Positions 26,400-35,255 of a stretch of 64,000 nucleotides of DNA are shown piece by piece. The DNA is from Brevibacillus brevis. Its GTDB lineage: Bacteria > Bacillota > Bacilli > Brevibacillales > Brevibacillaceae. Position 1 is the first letter of the stretch; every line of letters starts with the position of its first letter. The notes below the pieces were generated by a model. It worked only from the letters and a program-made list of their open reading frames with translations, had not been told where the DNA came from and ran no database searches. The stretch is from assembly GCF_001039275.2 (NCBI RefSeq), contig NZ_CP030117.1, forward strand, positions 6,303,001 to 6,367,000, read 5' to 3'. Position numbers and translations under genes: made by a program.

Positions 26400-27608
26400 A
26401 TGGCAACAGAAAATATGGCCCGTCACTCTGAACAGGCACAAGCCACTCGCAAAGGATCAACTCTCGCCTTGTACGCTCTGACACTCGGGGCATTTGCGAT
26501 CGGGATGACAGAGTTCATCATTATGGGGCTGCTTTCCGAGGTAGCCACCAGTCTGAATGTTTCCATCCCGATGGCTGGCTTCCTGATTACCGGATATGCA
26601 TTGGGTGTCGCTATCGGCGCTCCCATCATCACGATGGCAACACACAGAATGCCGCGCAAAGCACTTTTGCTATTTCTTATGATTCTATTTATCGCGGGAA
26701 ATGCGTTAGCCGCTCTCGCACCGAACTATACGGTTTTGATGCTGGCTCGCATCCTGGCTGCTCTTACTCACGGATCGTTTTTCGGTGTGGGTTCGGTCAT
26801 TGCCGCTGAGCTGGTTCCCAAGGAAAAACGCGCGGGTGCCATCGCGATCATGTTTACTGGACTGACACTGGCCAATATTTTGGGTGTACCGATTGGAACA
26901 TTTCTGGGGCAAGCGTACGGCTGGCGCTCTACCTTCTGGGCAATCACGATGATTGGGATCATTGCGTTGATCGGAATCGTTATGCTCGTTCCGAAGGTCA
27001 CCAGTGCAACAGCTAGTCTGCGGCAAGAGCTCGGCGTGCTCAAACGCCCAGCGGTTCATATCGCGCTTTTGATGACCGTATTCGGATTTGGTGGCGTATT
27101 TACTGCGTTTACGTACATTTCGCCAATCCTGGTGGATATCACGGGCTTTTCCCCCAGCTCTGTTTCGTACATCCTCGTCCTGTTCGGCGTAGGGATTACG
27201 ATCGGGAATATTTACGGAGGAAAATTGGCAGACCGCAGGCTGTTTCCTTCCTTGCTCGGGATACTTGTCGCTCTCGCGCTCGTTCTCGCCGTGTTCAGCT
27301 TTACGGATCAAAATAAGATCCTCACCTTGATAACGGTATTCCTTTTGGGGATTGCCGCATTTGGTACGGTTCCTGGCTTGCAGCTCCACATGCTGAACAC
27401 AGCCAAAGAAGCACCTACGCTCGCCTCGACACTGAACATCGCGGCCTTCAATCTGGGAAATGCGCTTGGTGCCTATATTGGGGGTGTCGTGATCGATTTT
27501 AACTTTGCAGGAGGTCTTTCTGCCGTTCCTTGGGTCGCTTCACTCGTGACGGTCATCGGAATTTTGTTTACGATATGGGGAGCGCAATACCAGAAACGTC
27601 ACAGGTAA
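26400..27608 (+). CDS. MFS transporter, drug/sugar efflux (DHA1, AraJ-like)
   Basis: A 402-aa integral membrane protein with 12 predicted helices. Motifs of the DHA1 group are visible: GMTEFIIMGLLSEVA in helix 1, the loop THRMPRKALLLF, and RILAALTHGSFFGVGSVIA in helix 4. Its relatives export arabinose, purines or drugs by proton antiport; the substrate here is unknown. AAGGAGGG lies 12 bases before ATG 26400; an in-frame start at 26322 would run through the preceding terminator. A LysR-type pseudogene follows immediately. Confidence 0.9.
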   Translation: MATENMARHSEQAQATRKGSTLALYALTLGAFAIGMTEFIIMGLLSEVATSLNVSIPMAGFLITGYALGVAIGAPIITMATHRMPRKALLLFLMILFIAGNALAALAPNYTVLMLARILAALTHGSFFGVGSVIAAELVPKEKRAGAIAIMFTGLTLANILGVPIGTFLGQAYGWRSTFWAITMIGIIALIGIVMLVPKVTSATASLRQELGVLKRPAVHIALLMTVFGFGGVFTAFTYISPILVDITGFSPSSVSYILVLFGVGITIGNIYGGKLADRRLFPSLLGILVALALVLAVFSFTDQNKILTLITVFLLGIAAFGTVPGLQLHMLNTAKEAPTLASTLNIAAFNLGNALGAYIGGVVIDFNFAGGLSAVPWVASLVTVIGILFTIWGAQYQKRHR

Positions 27609-27623
27609 GAAGGGATAGAAAAC

Positions 27624-28198
27624 ATGGTGGACTTTGAATGGTACCGTAGCTTTATCAGCATCTATAAGCATAGCTCTGTATCGGAAGCTGCCAGAACGAG
27701 GATGATGACACAACCAGCCACGAGCCAACATCTGGCCTCCCTGGAAGCAGAGGTAGGTGAGCCATTATTTACACGAGCTCCCCGCAAAATGATTCCTACC
27801 GAGAGAGGCAAAGCGCTCTATACACAGGTGGTTCCGAACCAACGTTTGACGACAAAGAGTCTTTTGAATCGTGGCTATGCTCCCAGCCGTGGATCAGCTA
27901 TGATTTGGATTTGCCGATCATCCGCCGTTTTTGGCGCGAGCATTTCCAAAAGCGACCACAAACGCATCCGACACACGTCATACCGGATTTGCACAGTGTG
28001 CTGAAGGCTATCGAGCACGGCGCAGGCATCAGCCTGTTGCCCACGTTCATGCTGGATGAACATTTGTCCAGAAACAAAGTAAAGATTATGTACCCGTCCT
28101 TTACTGTTCATAACGATCTGTATCTGGCGTATCAGGTGAAAAACCGGAATCTGCCTCATCTGAAGACATTAATTGAAACGTTGAAAAAGACGGTTTAA
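27624..28198 (+). pseudogene. LysR-family regulator with internal deletion and frameshift
   Basis: Codons from 27624 give a normal LysR N-terminus (MVDFEWYRSFISIYKHSSV, HTH to about residue 75). At about 27829-27845 the sequence jumps, in a different frame, to the late effector domain (FDDKESFESWLCSQPWISYD, then IPDLHSVLKAIEHGAGISLL), ending at 28198. About 90-100 residues are missing and the frame is broken. It probably once controlled the adjacent MFS gene. Confidence 0.85.
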
Positions 28199-28225
28199 CC
28201 TACACTTTTGTCCAAGCTAGAGAAA

Positions 28226-28264
28226 GGGCTGTCATCCTATAATGGATAACAGTCTTCTTTTCAT
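28226..28264 (+). terminator. Terminator after the LysR pseudogene
   Basis: GCTGTCATCC (28228-28237) pairs with GGATAACAGT (28244-28253), one mismatch, followed by CTTCTTTTC. Confidence 0.75.
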
Positions 28265-28351
28265 CTCTTTTTTTCTAAAAACAAAACCCTTGCTTTTTTA
28301 TCAATTGAGTAGTAAAGTGATAATAAGCTCAGCGAAGGGAGGCAAACTAAC

Positions 28352-28795
28352 TTGCGTAATAACACCATAGGCTCGTTAATCTGGTTACGCTTGATGCGGT
28401 TTACCACCCAAAGCAACCAGCTTTCAAATGAGTTTCTCAAACGCTTCGATTTAACAACAGCTCAATTCGATGTCCTGATGCAAATAAGCGTCTACCAGCC
28501 TCTTACCCAGTCGGAGTTAGCTGAGAAGGTAACCGTTACACAAGGTGGTATTTCTCGGATGCTCGTCAGACTTGAAAAAGAGGGCTACATTGTACGCAAG
28601 CAGGATTGGAAAACGAAAACGATCAGCTTAACCGAAAAAGGGGAAGCCGTACTGGAACAAGCCTTTCCTGAACAACTAGCGTTTCAGTCTTCATTCTTTG
28701 ATGAAGTACTAAGTGAAGAAGAACAAAAAATGCTTTACACCCTAATGACACGCGTTCATAAAAATAGCCAAAAAAAAGAATTACCGCCTGTGTAA
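28352..28795 (+). CDS. MarR-family transcriptional regulator
   Basis: A 147-aa winged-helix regulator (LTQSELAEKVTVTQGGISRMLVRLEKEG, residues ~50-77). The start is TTG 28352 with AGGGAGG 10 bases upstream. It heads a cluster with a ring-cleaving dioxygenase and flavin enzymes, as MhqR-type regulators do in Bacillus, where they answer quinones and other electrophiles. A palindrome between this gene and the dioxygenase is the likely operator. Confidence 0.92.
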   Translation: MRNNTIGSLIWLRLMRFTTQSNQLSNEFLKRFDLTTAQFDVLMQISVYQPLTQSELAEKVTVTQGGISRMLVRLEKEGYIVRKQDWKTKTISLTEKGEAVLEQAFPEQLAFQSSFFDEVLSEEEQKMLYTLMTRVHKNSQKKELPPV

Positions 28796-28811
28796 TTTTT
28801 TTTACACCATC

Positions 28812-28827
28812 ACTTGATTAGTCAAGT
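28812..28827. promoter_or_regulatory. Candidate MarR operator ACTTGA-TTAG-TCAAGT
   Basis: A perfect 6-4-6 palindrome lies 20 bases upstream of the dioxygenase start and right after the marR-type stop. Its size and place suit a MarR dimer and would allow the downstream genes to be induced separately from the regulator. Confidence 0.55.
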
Positions 28828-28846
28828 TAAACAAGGAGTGACTACC

Positions 28847-29788
28847 ATGTACACCATTCCAGGCCATCACCATGTATCTATGTTAACCAAACATGCTCCA
28901 TCAAATAATCACTTTTATCAAAACGTATTGGGACTGCGCAGAGTGAAAAAAACCGTCAACCAAGACGATCCGTCGATGTATCACTTGTTTTATGGAGATT
29001 TGACAGGCAGTGCCGGAACAGAGCTGTCATTTTTTGAAATGCCGATGGTAGGAAAAACCGTACGCGGCACAAACGCGATCACTCGAATCGGACTGCTCAT
29101 TCCATCACAGGAGAGCTTGACCTTTTGGAAAAAACGCTTTGAACAATTGAATGTTCACCATGGCGAGATTACCAAGTATGCTGGCCGCGATGCCTTGCAT
29201 TTCGAAGACTCGGAAGGCCTGCGAATGATCCTGATCAATAACAACGGCGAAGAAATTCCGTCGAATTGGAGTGCATGGGGCGAATCCGTGATCGAAGAAA
29301 AGCATCGCATCTTGGGAATTGGCACGGTTGAGATTACCGTCCGCTCCTTGGACAAAATAGCCAGTCTGTTAACAGACACATTCGGCTACACAGAAGTATC
29401 ACGCTCGGAGCAAGAAGCCATTTATCAATCCGTCCCTGGGAAATCCTTTGGTGAAATTGTCATCAAGCAGGAAGAGGGAACCCCTGAAAAACCGGGTCGA
29501 GGAAGTGTTCATCACTTGGCGATTCGCGTGAACAACGATGAGGAGCTGCAATACTGGGATGACGTCGTTCGAAAACGCGGTTTCCGCTCAACGGGGATTG
29601 TGGATCGATTCTACTTCAAAAGCTTGTATTTCCGTGAGTCAAACGGGATTTTGTTCGAAATTGCAACAGACGGTCCTGGCTTCACAGCAGATTCAACCGT
29701 CGAGGAGCTCGGAAAAGCTTTGGACTTACCTCCATTCCTCGAGGAACGCCGGGCAGAAATTGAAGCGAAACTGATACCTATAGACTAA
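28847..29788 (+). CDS. Ring-cleaving dioxygenase, VOC superfamily (MhqO/LinE-like)
   Basis: A 313-aa protein made of two vicinal-oxygen-chelate modules. It begins IPGHHHVSMLTKHAPSNNHF and repeats the metal-binding His pattern in GRGSVHHLAIRV and ILFEIATDGPGF. Relatives cleave hydroquinones or catechols with Fe(II) and oxygen, removing reactive quinone precursors. ATG 28847 has AAGGAGTG 8 bases upstream; a start at 28814 would fall in the operator. Next gene is 15 bases away. Confidence 0.9.
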   Translation: MYTIPGHHHVSMLTKHAPSNNHFYQNVLGLRRVKKTVNQDDPSMYHLFYGDLTGSAGTELSFFEMPMVGKTVRGTNAITRIGLLIPSQESLTFWKKRFEQLNVHHGEITKYAGRDALHFEDSEGLRMILINNNGEEIPSNWSAWGESVIEEKHRILGIGTVEITVRSLDKIASLLTDTFGYTEVSRSEQEAIYQSVPGKSFGEIVIKQEEGTPEKPGRGSVHHLAIRVNNDEELQYWDDVVRKRGFRSTGIVDRFYFKSLYFRESNGILFEIATDGPGFTADSTVEELGKALDLPPFLEERRAEIEAKLIPID

Positions 29789-29803
29789 AAGGAGTGAATC
29801 AAC

Positions 29804-30862
29804 ATGGAACAATATCGTATCGACACTAAAAAGGGACTTGAATTCGGCTTGTATTCGATTGGCGACCATGTCCCGAATCCACACACCGGCTCCAAGATTT
29901 CTTCTGAACAACGCATCAAGGAATTAATCGAGGCAAGTAAGCTGGCAGATGAAGCAGGGCTTGATGTATTCGCTGTCGGCGAAAGCCACCAGACGTATTT
30001 TACGACGCAGGCGCATACCGTCATTCTGGGTGCGATCGCACAAGCTACGAAAAACATTAAAATCGCCAGCTCCGCCACTGTATTGAGCACATCTGATCCG
30101 GTCCGCGTATATGAGGATTTTGCTACCTTGGATCTGATCTCCAATGGTCGGGCAGAAATTGTTGCCGGACGCGGTTCCCGAGTAGGAGCGTATAGCCTCC
30201 TCGGCTACGATGTGCGCGACTATGAGGAATTGTTTGAAGAGAAAATGGACCTTCTTCTCAAGCTAAATAACGAGGACCGCGTTACGTGGGAAGGGCAGTT
30301 CCGTGCACCGCTAGAAAATGCTACGATCCTGCCTCAGCCTTTACAAGGACGTCTTCCTATCTGGCGTGCAGTAGGGGGACCACCCGCAAGCGCGATTAAA
30401 GCTGGTCAAGCTGGCGTGCCTATGATGCTGACCACACTTGGAGGTCCAGCCATCAACTTCAAAGGCTCCGTCGATGCTTACCGTGAGGCTGCCAAGCAAA
30501 ATGGGTTTGACCCAGCGACCTTGCCAGTAGCGACAACGAGTTTGTTTTATACAGCCGACAAAACTTCGGATGCGCTACGCGAGTTCTATCCGCATCTAAA
30601 CGGTGGGTTTATCGCATTGCGTGGCGGTGGCTATCCGAAGCAACAGTTTGCACAGTCTGTCGATTATCGTGATGCATTAATGATAGGCAGCCCTGACGTC
30701 ATCATCGAAAAAATGCTTTACCAATACGAGATGTACGGACAACAACGCTTCATGGCGCAAATCGACTTTGGCGGCGTACCTTTTGATAAAATCGCGAAAA
30801 ACATTGAGCTGATTGCAACGAAAATCTTGCCAGAAGTGAAAAAGCATACAACCAAATCGTAA
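29804..30862 (+). CDS. Luciferase-like (LLM class) flavin-dependent oxidoreductase
   Basis: A 352-aa TIM-barrel enzyme of the bacterial luciferase-like family: FAVGESHQTYF, IKIASSATVLSTSDPVRVYE, GRAEIVAGRGSRVGAYSLLG. Such enzymes use reduced flavin to oxygenate small organics or reduce F420-like substrates; the substrate here is unknown. The reduced flavin could come from the flavodoxin-like reductase encoded 19 bases downstream. AAGGAGTG precedes ATG 29804. Confidence 0.9.
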   Translation: MEQYRIDTKKGLEFGLYSIGDHVPNPHTGSKISSEQRIKELIEASKLADEAGLDVFAVGESHQTYFTTQAHTVILGAIAQATKNIKIASSATVLSTSDPVRVYEDFATLDLISNGRAEIVAGRGSRVGAYSLLGYDVRDYEELFEEKMDLLLKLNNEDRVTWEGQFRAPLENATILPQPLQGRLPIWRAVGGPPASAIKAGQAGVPMMLTTLGGPAINFKGSVDAYREAAKQNGFDPATLPVATTSLFYTADKTSDALREFYPHLNGGFIALRGGGYPKQQFAQSVDYRDALMIGSPDVIIEKMLYQYEMYGQQRFMAQIDFGGVPFDKIAKNIELIATKILPEVKKHTTKS

Positions 30863-30881
30863 CAAAAAAGGAGTGGCACCT

Positions 30882-31448
30882 ATGAAAATCGTCGGAATTG
30901 CAGGCTCTAACGTAGGCTCGAAAACAAGAACAGCAATGGATTTGACACTCAAAAAAGCAAGGGAAAAATACCCCGATGCAGAAATGACACTGCTTGACCT
31001 GGCCGAGTACAATCTCGTCTTCAGTGACGGTCGGAATTACACGGATTACGAAGGCGACACCAAGTTCGTGACCGAAACCATCATGGGAGCCGATGCCCTT
31101 ATCATTGGAACACCTACATTCCAAGCATCCATCCCCGCGACATTGAAGAACATTTTTGACCTGTTGCCCGTCAATGCATTCCGGGATAAAGTGGTCAGCG
31201 TATTGGTCACAGCAGGAACATCCAAGCACTATCTCATGGCAGAGCAACAGTTGAAGCCGATCCTGTCTTATATGAAGGCACATATCGTACCCACCTATGT
31301 CTTTATCGAAGAGAAGGACTTCAACCGCAAAGAAATCATCAATGATGATATTCACTTCCGTCTGGAGCGTCTCGTCGAGGATACCGTACTGCTCGTCGAT
31401 GCCTATACACGGATTCGGGAGCAAAAAGATGCGGAGTACGATTTTTAA
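30882..31448 (+). CDS. NAD(P)H-dependent FMN reductase / flavodoxin-fold oxidoreductase
   Basis: A 188-aa flavodoxin-like enzyme with the FMN phosphate loop GIAGSNVGSKTRT near residue 6 and the GTPTFQASIPATLKNIFDLL segment. Members reduce FMN, quinones or azo dyes. In this operon it could supply reduced flavin to the luciferase-like enzyme or detoxify quinones by two-electron reduction. ATG 30882 has AAAAAGGAGTGG before it; the in-frame start at 30873 lies inside that site. Confidence 0.9.
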   Translation: MKIVGIAGSNVGSKTRTAMDLTLKKAREKYPDAEMTLLDLAEYNLVFSDGRNYTDYEGDTKFVTETIMGADALIIGTPTFQASIPATLKNIFDLLPVNAFRDKVVSVLVTAGTSKHYLMAEQQLKPILSYMKAHIVPTYVFIEEKDFNRKEIINDDIHFRLERLVEDTVLLVDAYTRIREQKDAEYDF

Positions 31449-31506
31449 TCGAATGGAATTTATCTCAAATTAGAGAAACTCGATTCAGAGACATCATCCC
31501 AAAGAG

Positions 31507-31554
31507 TTAGGAGGTGATTGTCATGTAGCAGACGCCTGAAGGCTTATACATGAC
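31507..31554 (+). promoter_or_regulatory. Hairpin carrying a start-stop (ATG TAG) with strong ribosome site
   Basis: TTAGGAGGTGATTGTC is followed by ATG and immediately by TAG (31522-31527). GTCATGTA (31520-31527) pairs with TACATGAC (31547-31554), and inside it GCCT (31534-31537) pairs with AGGC (31540-31543). The element lies between the reductase stop and the hydrolase gene, 42 bases before the latter. A start-stop codon in a hairpin can hold ribosomes and alter expression downstream; this role is inferred. Confidence 0.4.
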
Positions 31555-31595
31555 ACCATCTAATTCAAAAACAAAAATTCTAGGAGGAATTATCC

Positions 31596-32240
31596 ATGAC
31601 AACGAAAAACCACAATGTAATTGATGTAAACGACGCTGCTCTGTTGTTGATCGACCACCAAAGCGGTTTGTTCCAAACAGTAGGGGACATGGATGTGCCA
31701 ACACTCCGCCGAAACGTGATTGCCCTTGCTAAAGTGGCCAAACTGCTGAATATCCCGACACTCACAACTGACTCTGTACCAACTGGCCCGAATGGCCCAT
31801 TGATCCCAGAAATCGCCGAAATCCTGCCAAATAACGTGTATGTACCGCGTAACGGTGAGATCAATGCTTGGGATAACCCTAATTTTGTAAAAGCAGTTGA
31901 AGCCACTGGAAAGAAAACCCTGATTATTGCAGGTACACTCACTAGCGTTTGCATGGCGTTCCCTACCTTGTCTGCACTGGCAGAAGGCTACAAAGTCTTC
32001 ACCGTTATTGACGCATCGGGTAACTGGAGCAAAATGGCGACAGATATTACACTGGCTCGCGTCGTGCAAGCAGGAGCAGTTCCTATTGATACACTCGCTG
32101 TCATGTCCGAATTGCAAAAAACATGGAACCGCCCAGATGCCCAAGAGTTCGCAGAAATCTATGCGGAAGTAATGCCAAACTACGGCCTGCTGATCGAAAG
32201 CTTCCAAAGAGCGTTTAAAGAGGGCCAGGCAGCTAAGTAA
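31596..32240 (+). CDS. Isochorismatase-superfamily hydrolase (YcaC-like)
   Basis: A 214-aa cysteine hydrolase. It has the catalytic-type Asp region LLLIDHQSGLFQ, the GEINAWDNPNFVKAVEATGKK stretch (shared with E. coli YcaC) and the elbow Cys in TLTSVCMAFPTLSAL. YcaC relatives have no firm substrate. GGAGG precedes ATG 31596. It is the last gene of the electrophile-type cluster and ends at a terminator. Confidence 0.9.
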   Translation: MTTKNHNVIDVNDAALLLIDHQSGLFQTVGDMDVPTLRRNVIALAKVAKLLNIPTLTTDSVPTGPNGPLIPEIAEILPNNVYVPRNGEINAWDNPNFVKAVEATGKKTLIIAGTLTSVCMAFPTLSALAEGYKVFTVIDASGNWSKMATDITLARVVQAGAVPIDTLAVMSELQKTWNRPDAQEFAEIYAEVMPNYGLLIESFQRAFKEGQAAK

Positions 32241-32266
32241 CCTGCCATCCAACAACCATCATAATT

Positions 32267-32318
32267 AAAAGACGCGAATCTTCTTCTCACAAGGAAAGAA
32301 GGTCTGCGTCTTTTTTAT
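32267..32318. terminator. Bidirectional terminator between hydrolase and TetR genes
   Basis: AAAAGACGC (32267-32275) pairs with GCGTCTTTT (32306-32314); the loop holds a further CTTCTT/AAGAAG pairing. T runs exist on both strands, serving two convergent genes. Confidence 0.85.
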
Positions 32319-32929
32319 TTTTCTATCTTCCGCTTCTGTCCAACCAAACCAAAGAAAAACATATCGACCCACTGCTCCATACTCAACGTTACTCGCTCAC
32401 GATTCGATGCTTCCCAATGCCGTCCCAGCTCATTTTTGTACATCGTGAAGTACATCATCATCATTTCTTCTGTCAGATCACGCTGAATATAACCTTCCTG
32501 TTTCCCAAGCGCGACAAACTTCGTAAAAAAATGCCTGATTTTTTGCTCGTATTCGTTTTCGATGCGTTGCAGCAAGCCACTTAGTTCAGAAAAGGGGGTG
32601 TTCTGAAGCTCGTCCGTGAGGGTATGCAAATTCTTGGCTTCCAACAGCATGATGTCCTTTGTCTTTTCAGGAAAAGAACTCCCCGAATCGAGAATCCTCT
32701 CATACTGCTCCAACTGCTTATCCATCCAGTTCATTAGCATGTCCGCGTAGAGCTGTTCTTTTGTCCCAAAGTAGTTATAAATGGTCGCCGGAGAAACCTT
32801 CGCGTTCTGCGCAATTTCATTTACGCTGACTTTTTGAAAGCCATGCTTGGAGAACAATGGAAAGGCGGCGCTGTATATTTGATCGATTTTGTTCTGTTTT
32901 CGTCGTTCGAACCCGTTCATCTTCTCCAC
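32315..32929 (-). CDS. TetR-family transcriptional regulator
   Basis: A 204-aa repressor with an N-terminal TetR HTH (VNEIAQNAKVSPATIYNYFG, residues ~30-50). Its ligand-binding C-terminal domain is variable as usual. It is divergent from the membrane-protein/GNAT/epimerase operon across about 150 bases, which it probably controls. A TATAATT-like box is near 33014, close to the operon start. Confidence 0.92.
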   Translation of the reverse strand: MEKMNGFERRKQNKIDQIYSAAFPLFSKHGFQKVSVNEIAQNAKVSPATIYNYFGTKEQLYADMLMNWMDKQLEQYERILDSGSSFPEKTKDIMLLEAKNLHTLTDELQNTPFSELSGLLQRIENEYEQKIRHFFTKFVALGKQEGYIQRDLTEEMMMMYFTMYKNELGRHWEASNRERVTLSMEQWVDMFFFGLVGQKRKIEK

Positions 32930-33077
32930 CTCTTTCTGTAGTGTAGCTCAGGTTTTAGAGTAATTCAACGGATTGACTACAAAATCATTGAAATAAACTG
33001 ACCTCGATAGTTATAATTGTTTTGTAGTAATGAAGTACATTTACTACATATTTTCAAGGGATAGGAGTGAATTTATC

Positions 33078-33647
33078 ATGAAACAAATACGGATTCCCGC
33101 TTTTTTGCATGACGTCTTCGGTGAAAAGCAGAGCATTGGCTCGATCGCAGCCATCCTGCTGTTCGGCGGAGTCCTGACCACTGCTCTCTATTTACGATTC
33201 CCTGAACTCACGGAGAGCTTGCCCATTTGGCGCAGCACGCTCGCATTGTTGCTTGTATTCGATATATTTTCTGGCTGCCTAGCGAATTTTACGATCTCAA
33301 CCAGCAATTTTTATGCAGCACGTAAAAAAAATCGCCTCGTCTTCATCGCTATTCACGTCCATATCATCCTGGTTGCCCTTCTCTTACAACAAAACCTCGC
33401 GTATTCCATAGGAGTATGGGCTTATACGATTGTAGGAGCTTTTGTTGTGAATGCTCTTTTTGGGCATCGTTCGCAGCTGTTTGTCGCAGGCATTCTCCTG
33501 TCTGTTGGCCTTGGCTGGATACCATTGCTGCCGGGTATGCATCCGTTTCTGTTGATCACCTGCTTATTCTTTATGGTAAAAGTGTTGTTTAGCTTTGCAG
33601 TCAATCATTATGGGAAAGTAATCAACGACACAGGTACTGAGAAATGA
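33078..33647 (+). CDS. Integral membrane protein of unknown function
   Basis: A 189-aa protein with about five to six hydrophobic helices and short basic loops (ARKKNRLVF). No recognised family motif. ATG 33078 is chosen because GGAG lies 8-12 bases upstream; an in-frame ATG at 33030 falls in the likely promoter. It overlaps the GNAT gene by four bases (ATGA), so the two are co-translated. Confidence 0.82.
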   Translation: MKQIRIPAFLHDVFGEKQSIGSIAAILLFGGVLTTALYLRFPELTESLPIWRSTLALLLVFDIFSGCLANFTISTSNFYAARKKNRLVFIAIHVHIILVALLLQQNLAYSIGVWAYTIVGAFVVNALFGHRSQLFVAGILLSVGLGWIPLLPGMHPFLLITCLFFMVKVLFSFAVNHYGKVINDTGTEK

Positions 33648-34282
33648 AGACTTCCTACCGCATATCCAAACTCACAAAGTCGGATAAACCCGCATTCGTC
33701 TCACTCATGAGCAGGGCATTTTCGCGTGATCCTTTCTTTCTGCACGTATTTGGGAATTCAGAGCTCGATCATACAGCAAAAAAAGGCGTAACAGCTTTTC
33801 TGTCCTTTCTGTTTGATAAGAGCTTTCTGTTTCATGAGGAAGTATGGGGCATTTTTGATGAAGACAGCTTGCTCGGCACTTACGTCGTCGAAAAGCCACA
33901 AACCAGCAAGCTTCCGAATATAAAAGGGGGCTTGCTGTTAATCGGTATGCTAATTCCTTTAGTATTTCAACTGTCTGGAAAAACGCTGATGCTCCTTAAT
34001 TCATATATGCGCATCACACGTTCTGCCGCTCCTCCATGGAAGCATCACTACCTCATTATGATTGGCGTAAAACCGGAGGCTCAAGGCAAGGGAGTCGGCA
34101 AAACCCTAATGCAACACCTGTTTCAAATCATAGAGGATGACCACGAATCGCAGGGAATCGCGCTGGATACGGAAAAGGAAGAGAATGTGGGTTTGTATCG
34201 CAAACTAGGATTTACGTTACGAGAACAAACCAAAATCGATGATGTACCTGTGTATTGTATGGTCTATCAAAAAAATCGATAG
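33644..34282 (+). CDS. GNAT-family N-acetyltransferase
   Basis: A 212-aa protein with the acetyl-CoA loop GVKPEAQGKGVGKTLM (motif A, near residue 143-158) and the following LDTEKEENVGLYRKLGF stretch. The acceptor is unknown. The central hydrophobic segment (GGLLLIGMLIPLVFQL) is seen in small GNATs that acetylate hydrophobic or membrane-near substrates. It is coupled to the membrane-protein gene by an ATGA overlap. Confidence 0.9.
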   Translation: MKTSYRISKLTKSDKPAFVSLMSRAFSRDPFFLHVFGNSELDHTAKKGVTAFLSFLFDKSFLFHEEVWGIFDEDSLLGTYVVEKPQTSKLPNIKGGLLLIGMLIPLVFQLSGKTLMLLNSYMRITRSAAPPWKHHYLIMIGVKPEAQGKGVGKTLMQHLFQIIEDDHESQGIALDTEKEENVGLYRKLGFTLREQTKIDDVPVYCMVYQKNR

Positions 34283-34367
34283 AATGACGGATACATGCTG
34301 CCGCCACTTCGCATTATGTTACAATTATTGTAAGAAATACGAACACCGAAGGAAGCGAGTTGATCTT

Positions 34368-35255
34368 ATGAAAAAGAAAGTGATCCTGGCCGGCGGCACT
34401 GGCTTTATCGGCAAGTATCTGGCAGACAAATTCAATCAACTTGGCTATGAAGTAATGATCATCGCAAGAACTTCTCCTCATATAACGTGGGACAATCACG
34501 CAAAAATCGTGGAAGCTTTGGAAAATTCCGAGCTGCTCATCAACCTGGCGGGCAAATCCGTCAACTGTCGTTACCATGATCAGAACAAGAAAGAAATCTT
34601 GAAATCTCGGACAGAGACCACTCACATACTCGGCAATGCTGTTTTGGCTTGCGAAAATCCGCCTTCGCTCTGGCTCAATTCCAGCACAGCCACCATCTAT
34701 AGGCATGCGGAGGATCGTCCCATGACAGAAGCAAGCGGGGAGATTGGAACAGGCTTTTCCGTCGATGTCGCCAAGCAATGGGAATCTGCCTTCTTTTCCT
34801 TTGATTTGCCGCATACGAGACAAGTAGCCTTACGCATGGCGATCGTGCTGGGTGAAAACGGCGGGGTTATTGATCCATACAAAAATCTCGTTCGCTTTGG
34901 ACTCGGGGGTGTACAAGGGTCTGGCAACCAGCGTTTTAGCTGGATTCATGTCGAAGATATCTTTCAGATCATTCTCTTTTTGAAAGAGCGAACTGACTTA
35001 AGCGGGGTATTCAATTGTTCTTCTCCACATCCCGTCACAAACCGTGAATTCATGCAGCATTTTCGCAGCGTGATGAATCGGAGCTTCGGACTGCCTTCTC
35101 CCAAATGGATGCTGGAAATGGGGGCCATGATGATCGGAACGGAAACAGAGCTGGTGCTGAAAAGTCGCTGGGTCATTCCAGAAAGGCTTGAGCGTGAAGG
35201 GTACCAGTTTCGTTTTGCCCATATTGATAAGACGTTGCAGGATATCTTGAAATGA
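34368..35255 (+). CDS. NAD-dependent epimerase, TIGR01777/DUF1731 type
   Basis: A 295-aa short-chain dehydrogenase-like protein with the Rossmann motif LAGGTGFIGKYLA at residue 7, INLAGKSVNCRY and the C-terminal DUF1731-like part. Family members (SDR39U1, SulA-like) have no firm substrate. ATG 34368 has GGAAGCGAG upstream; the longer frame from 34239 overlaps the GNAT gene. Third gene of the TetR-linked operon. Its end overlaps an AraC fragment by four bases. Confidence 0.88.
   Translation: MKKKVILAGGTGFIGKYLADKFNQLGYEVMIIARTSPHITWDNHAKIVEALENSELLINLAGKSVNCRYHDQNKKEILKSRTETTHILGNAVLACENPPSLWLNSSTATIYRHAEDRPMTEASGEIGTGFSVDVAKQWESAFFSFDLPHTRQVALRMAIVLGENGGVIDPYKNLVRFGLGGVQGSGNQRFSWIHVEDIFQIILFLKERTDLSGVFNCSSPHPVTNREFMQHFRSVMNRSFGLPSPKWMLEMGAMMIGTETELVLKSRWVIPERLEREGYQFRFAHIDKTLQDILK

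Noticed and set aside
31590..32255. 221-codon frame antisense to the YcaC-like gene
   Set aside because: Mirror frame of a recognised enzyme gene; Cys/His-rich nonsense without family motif.
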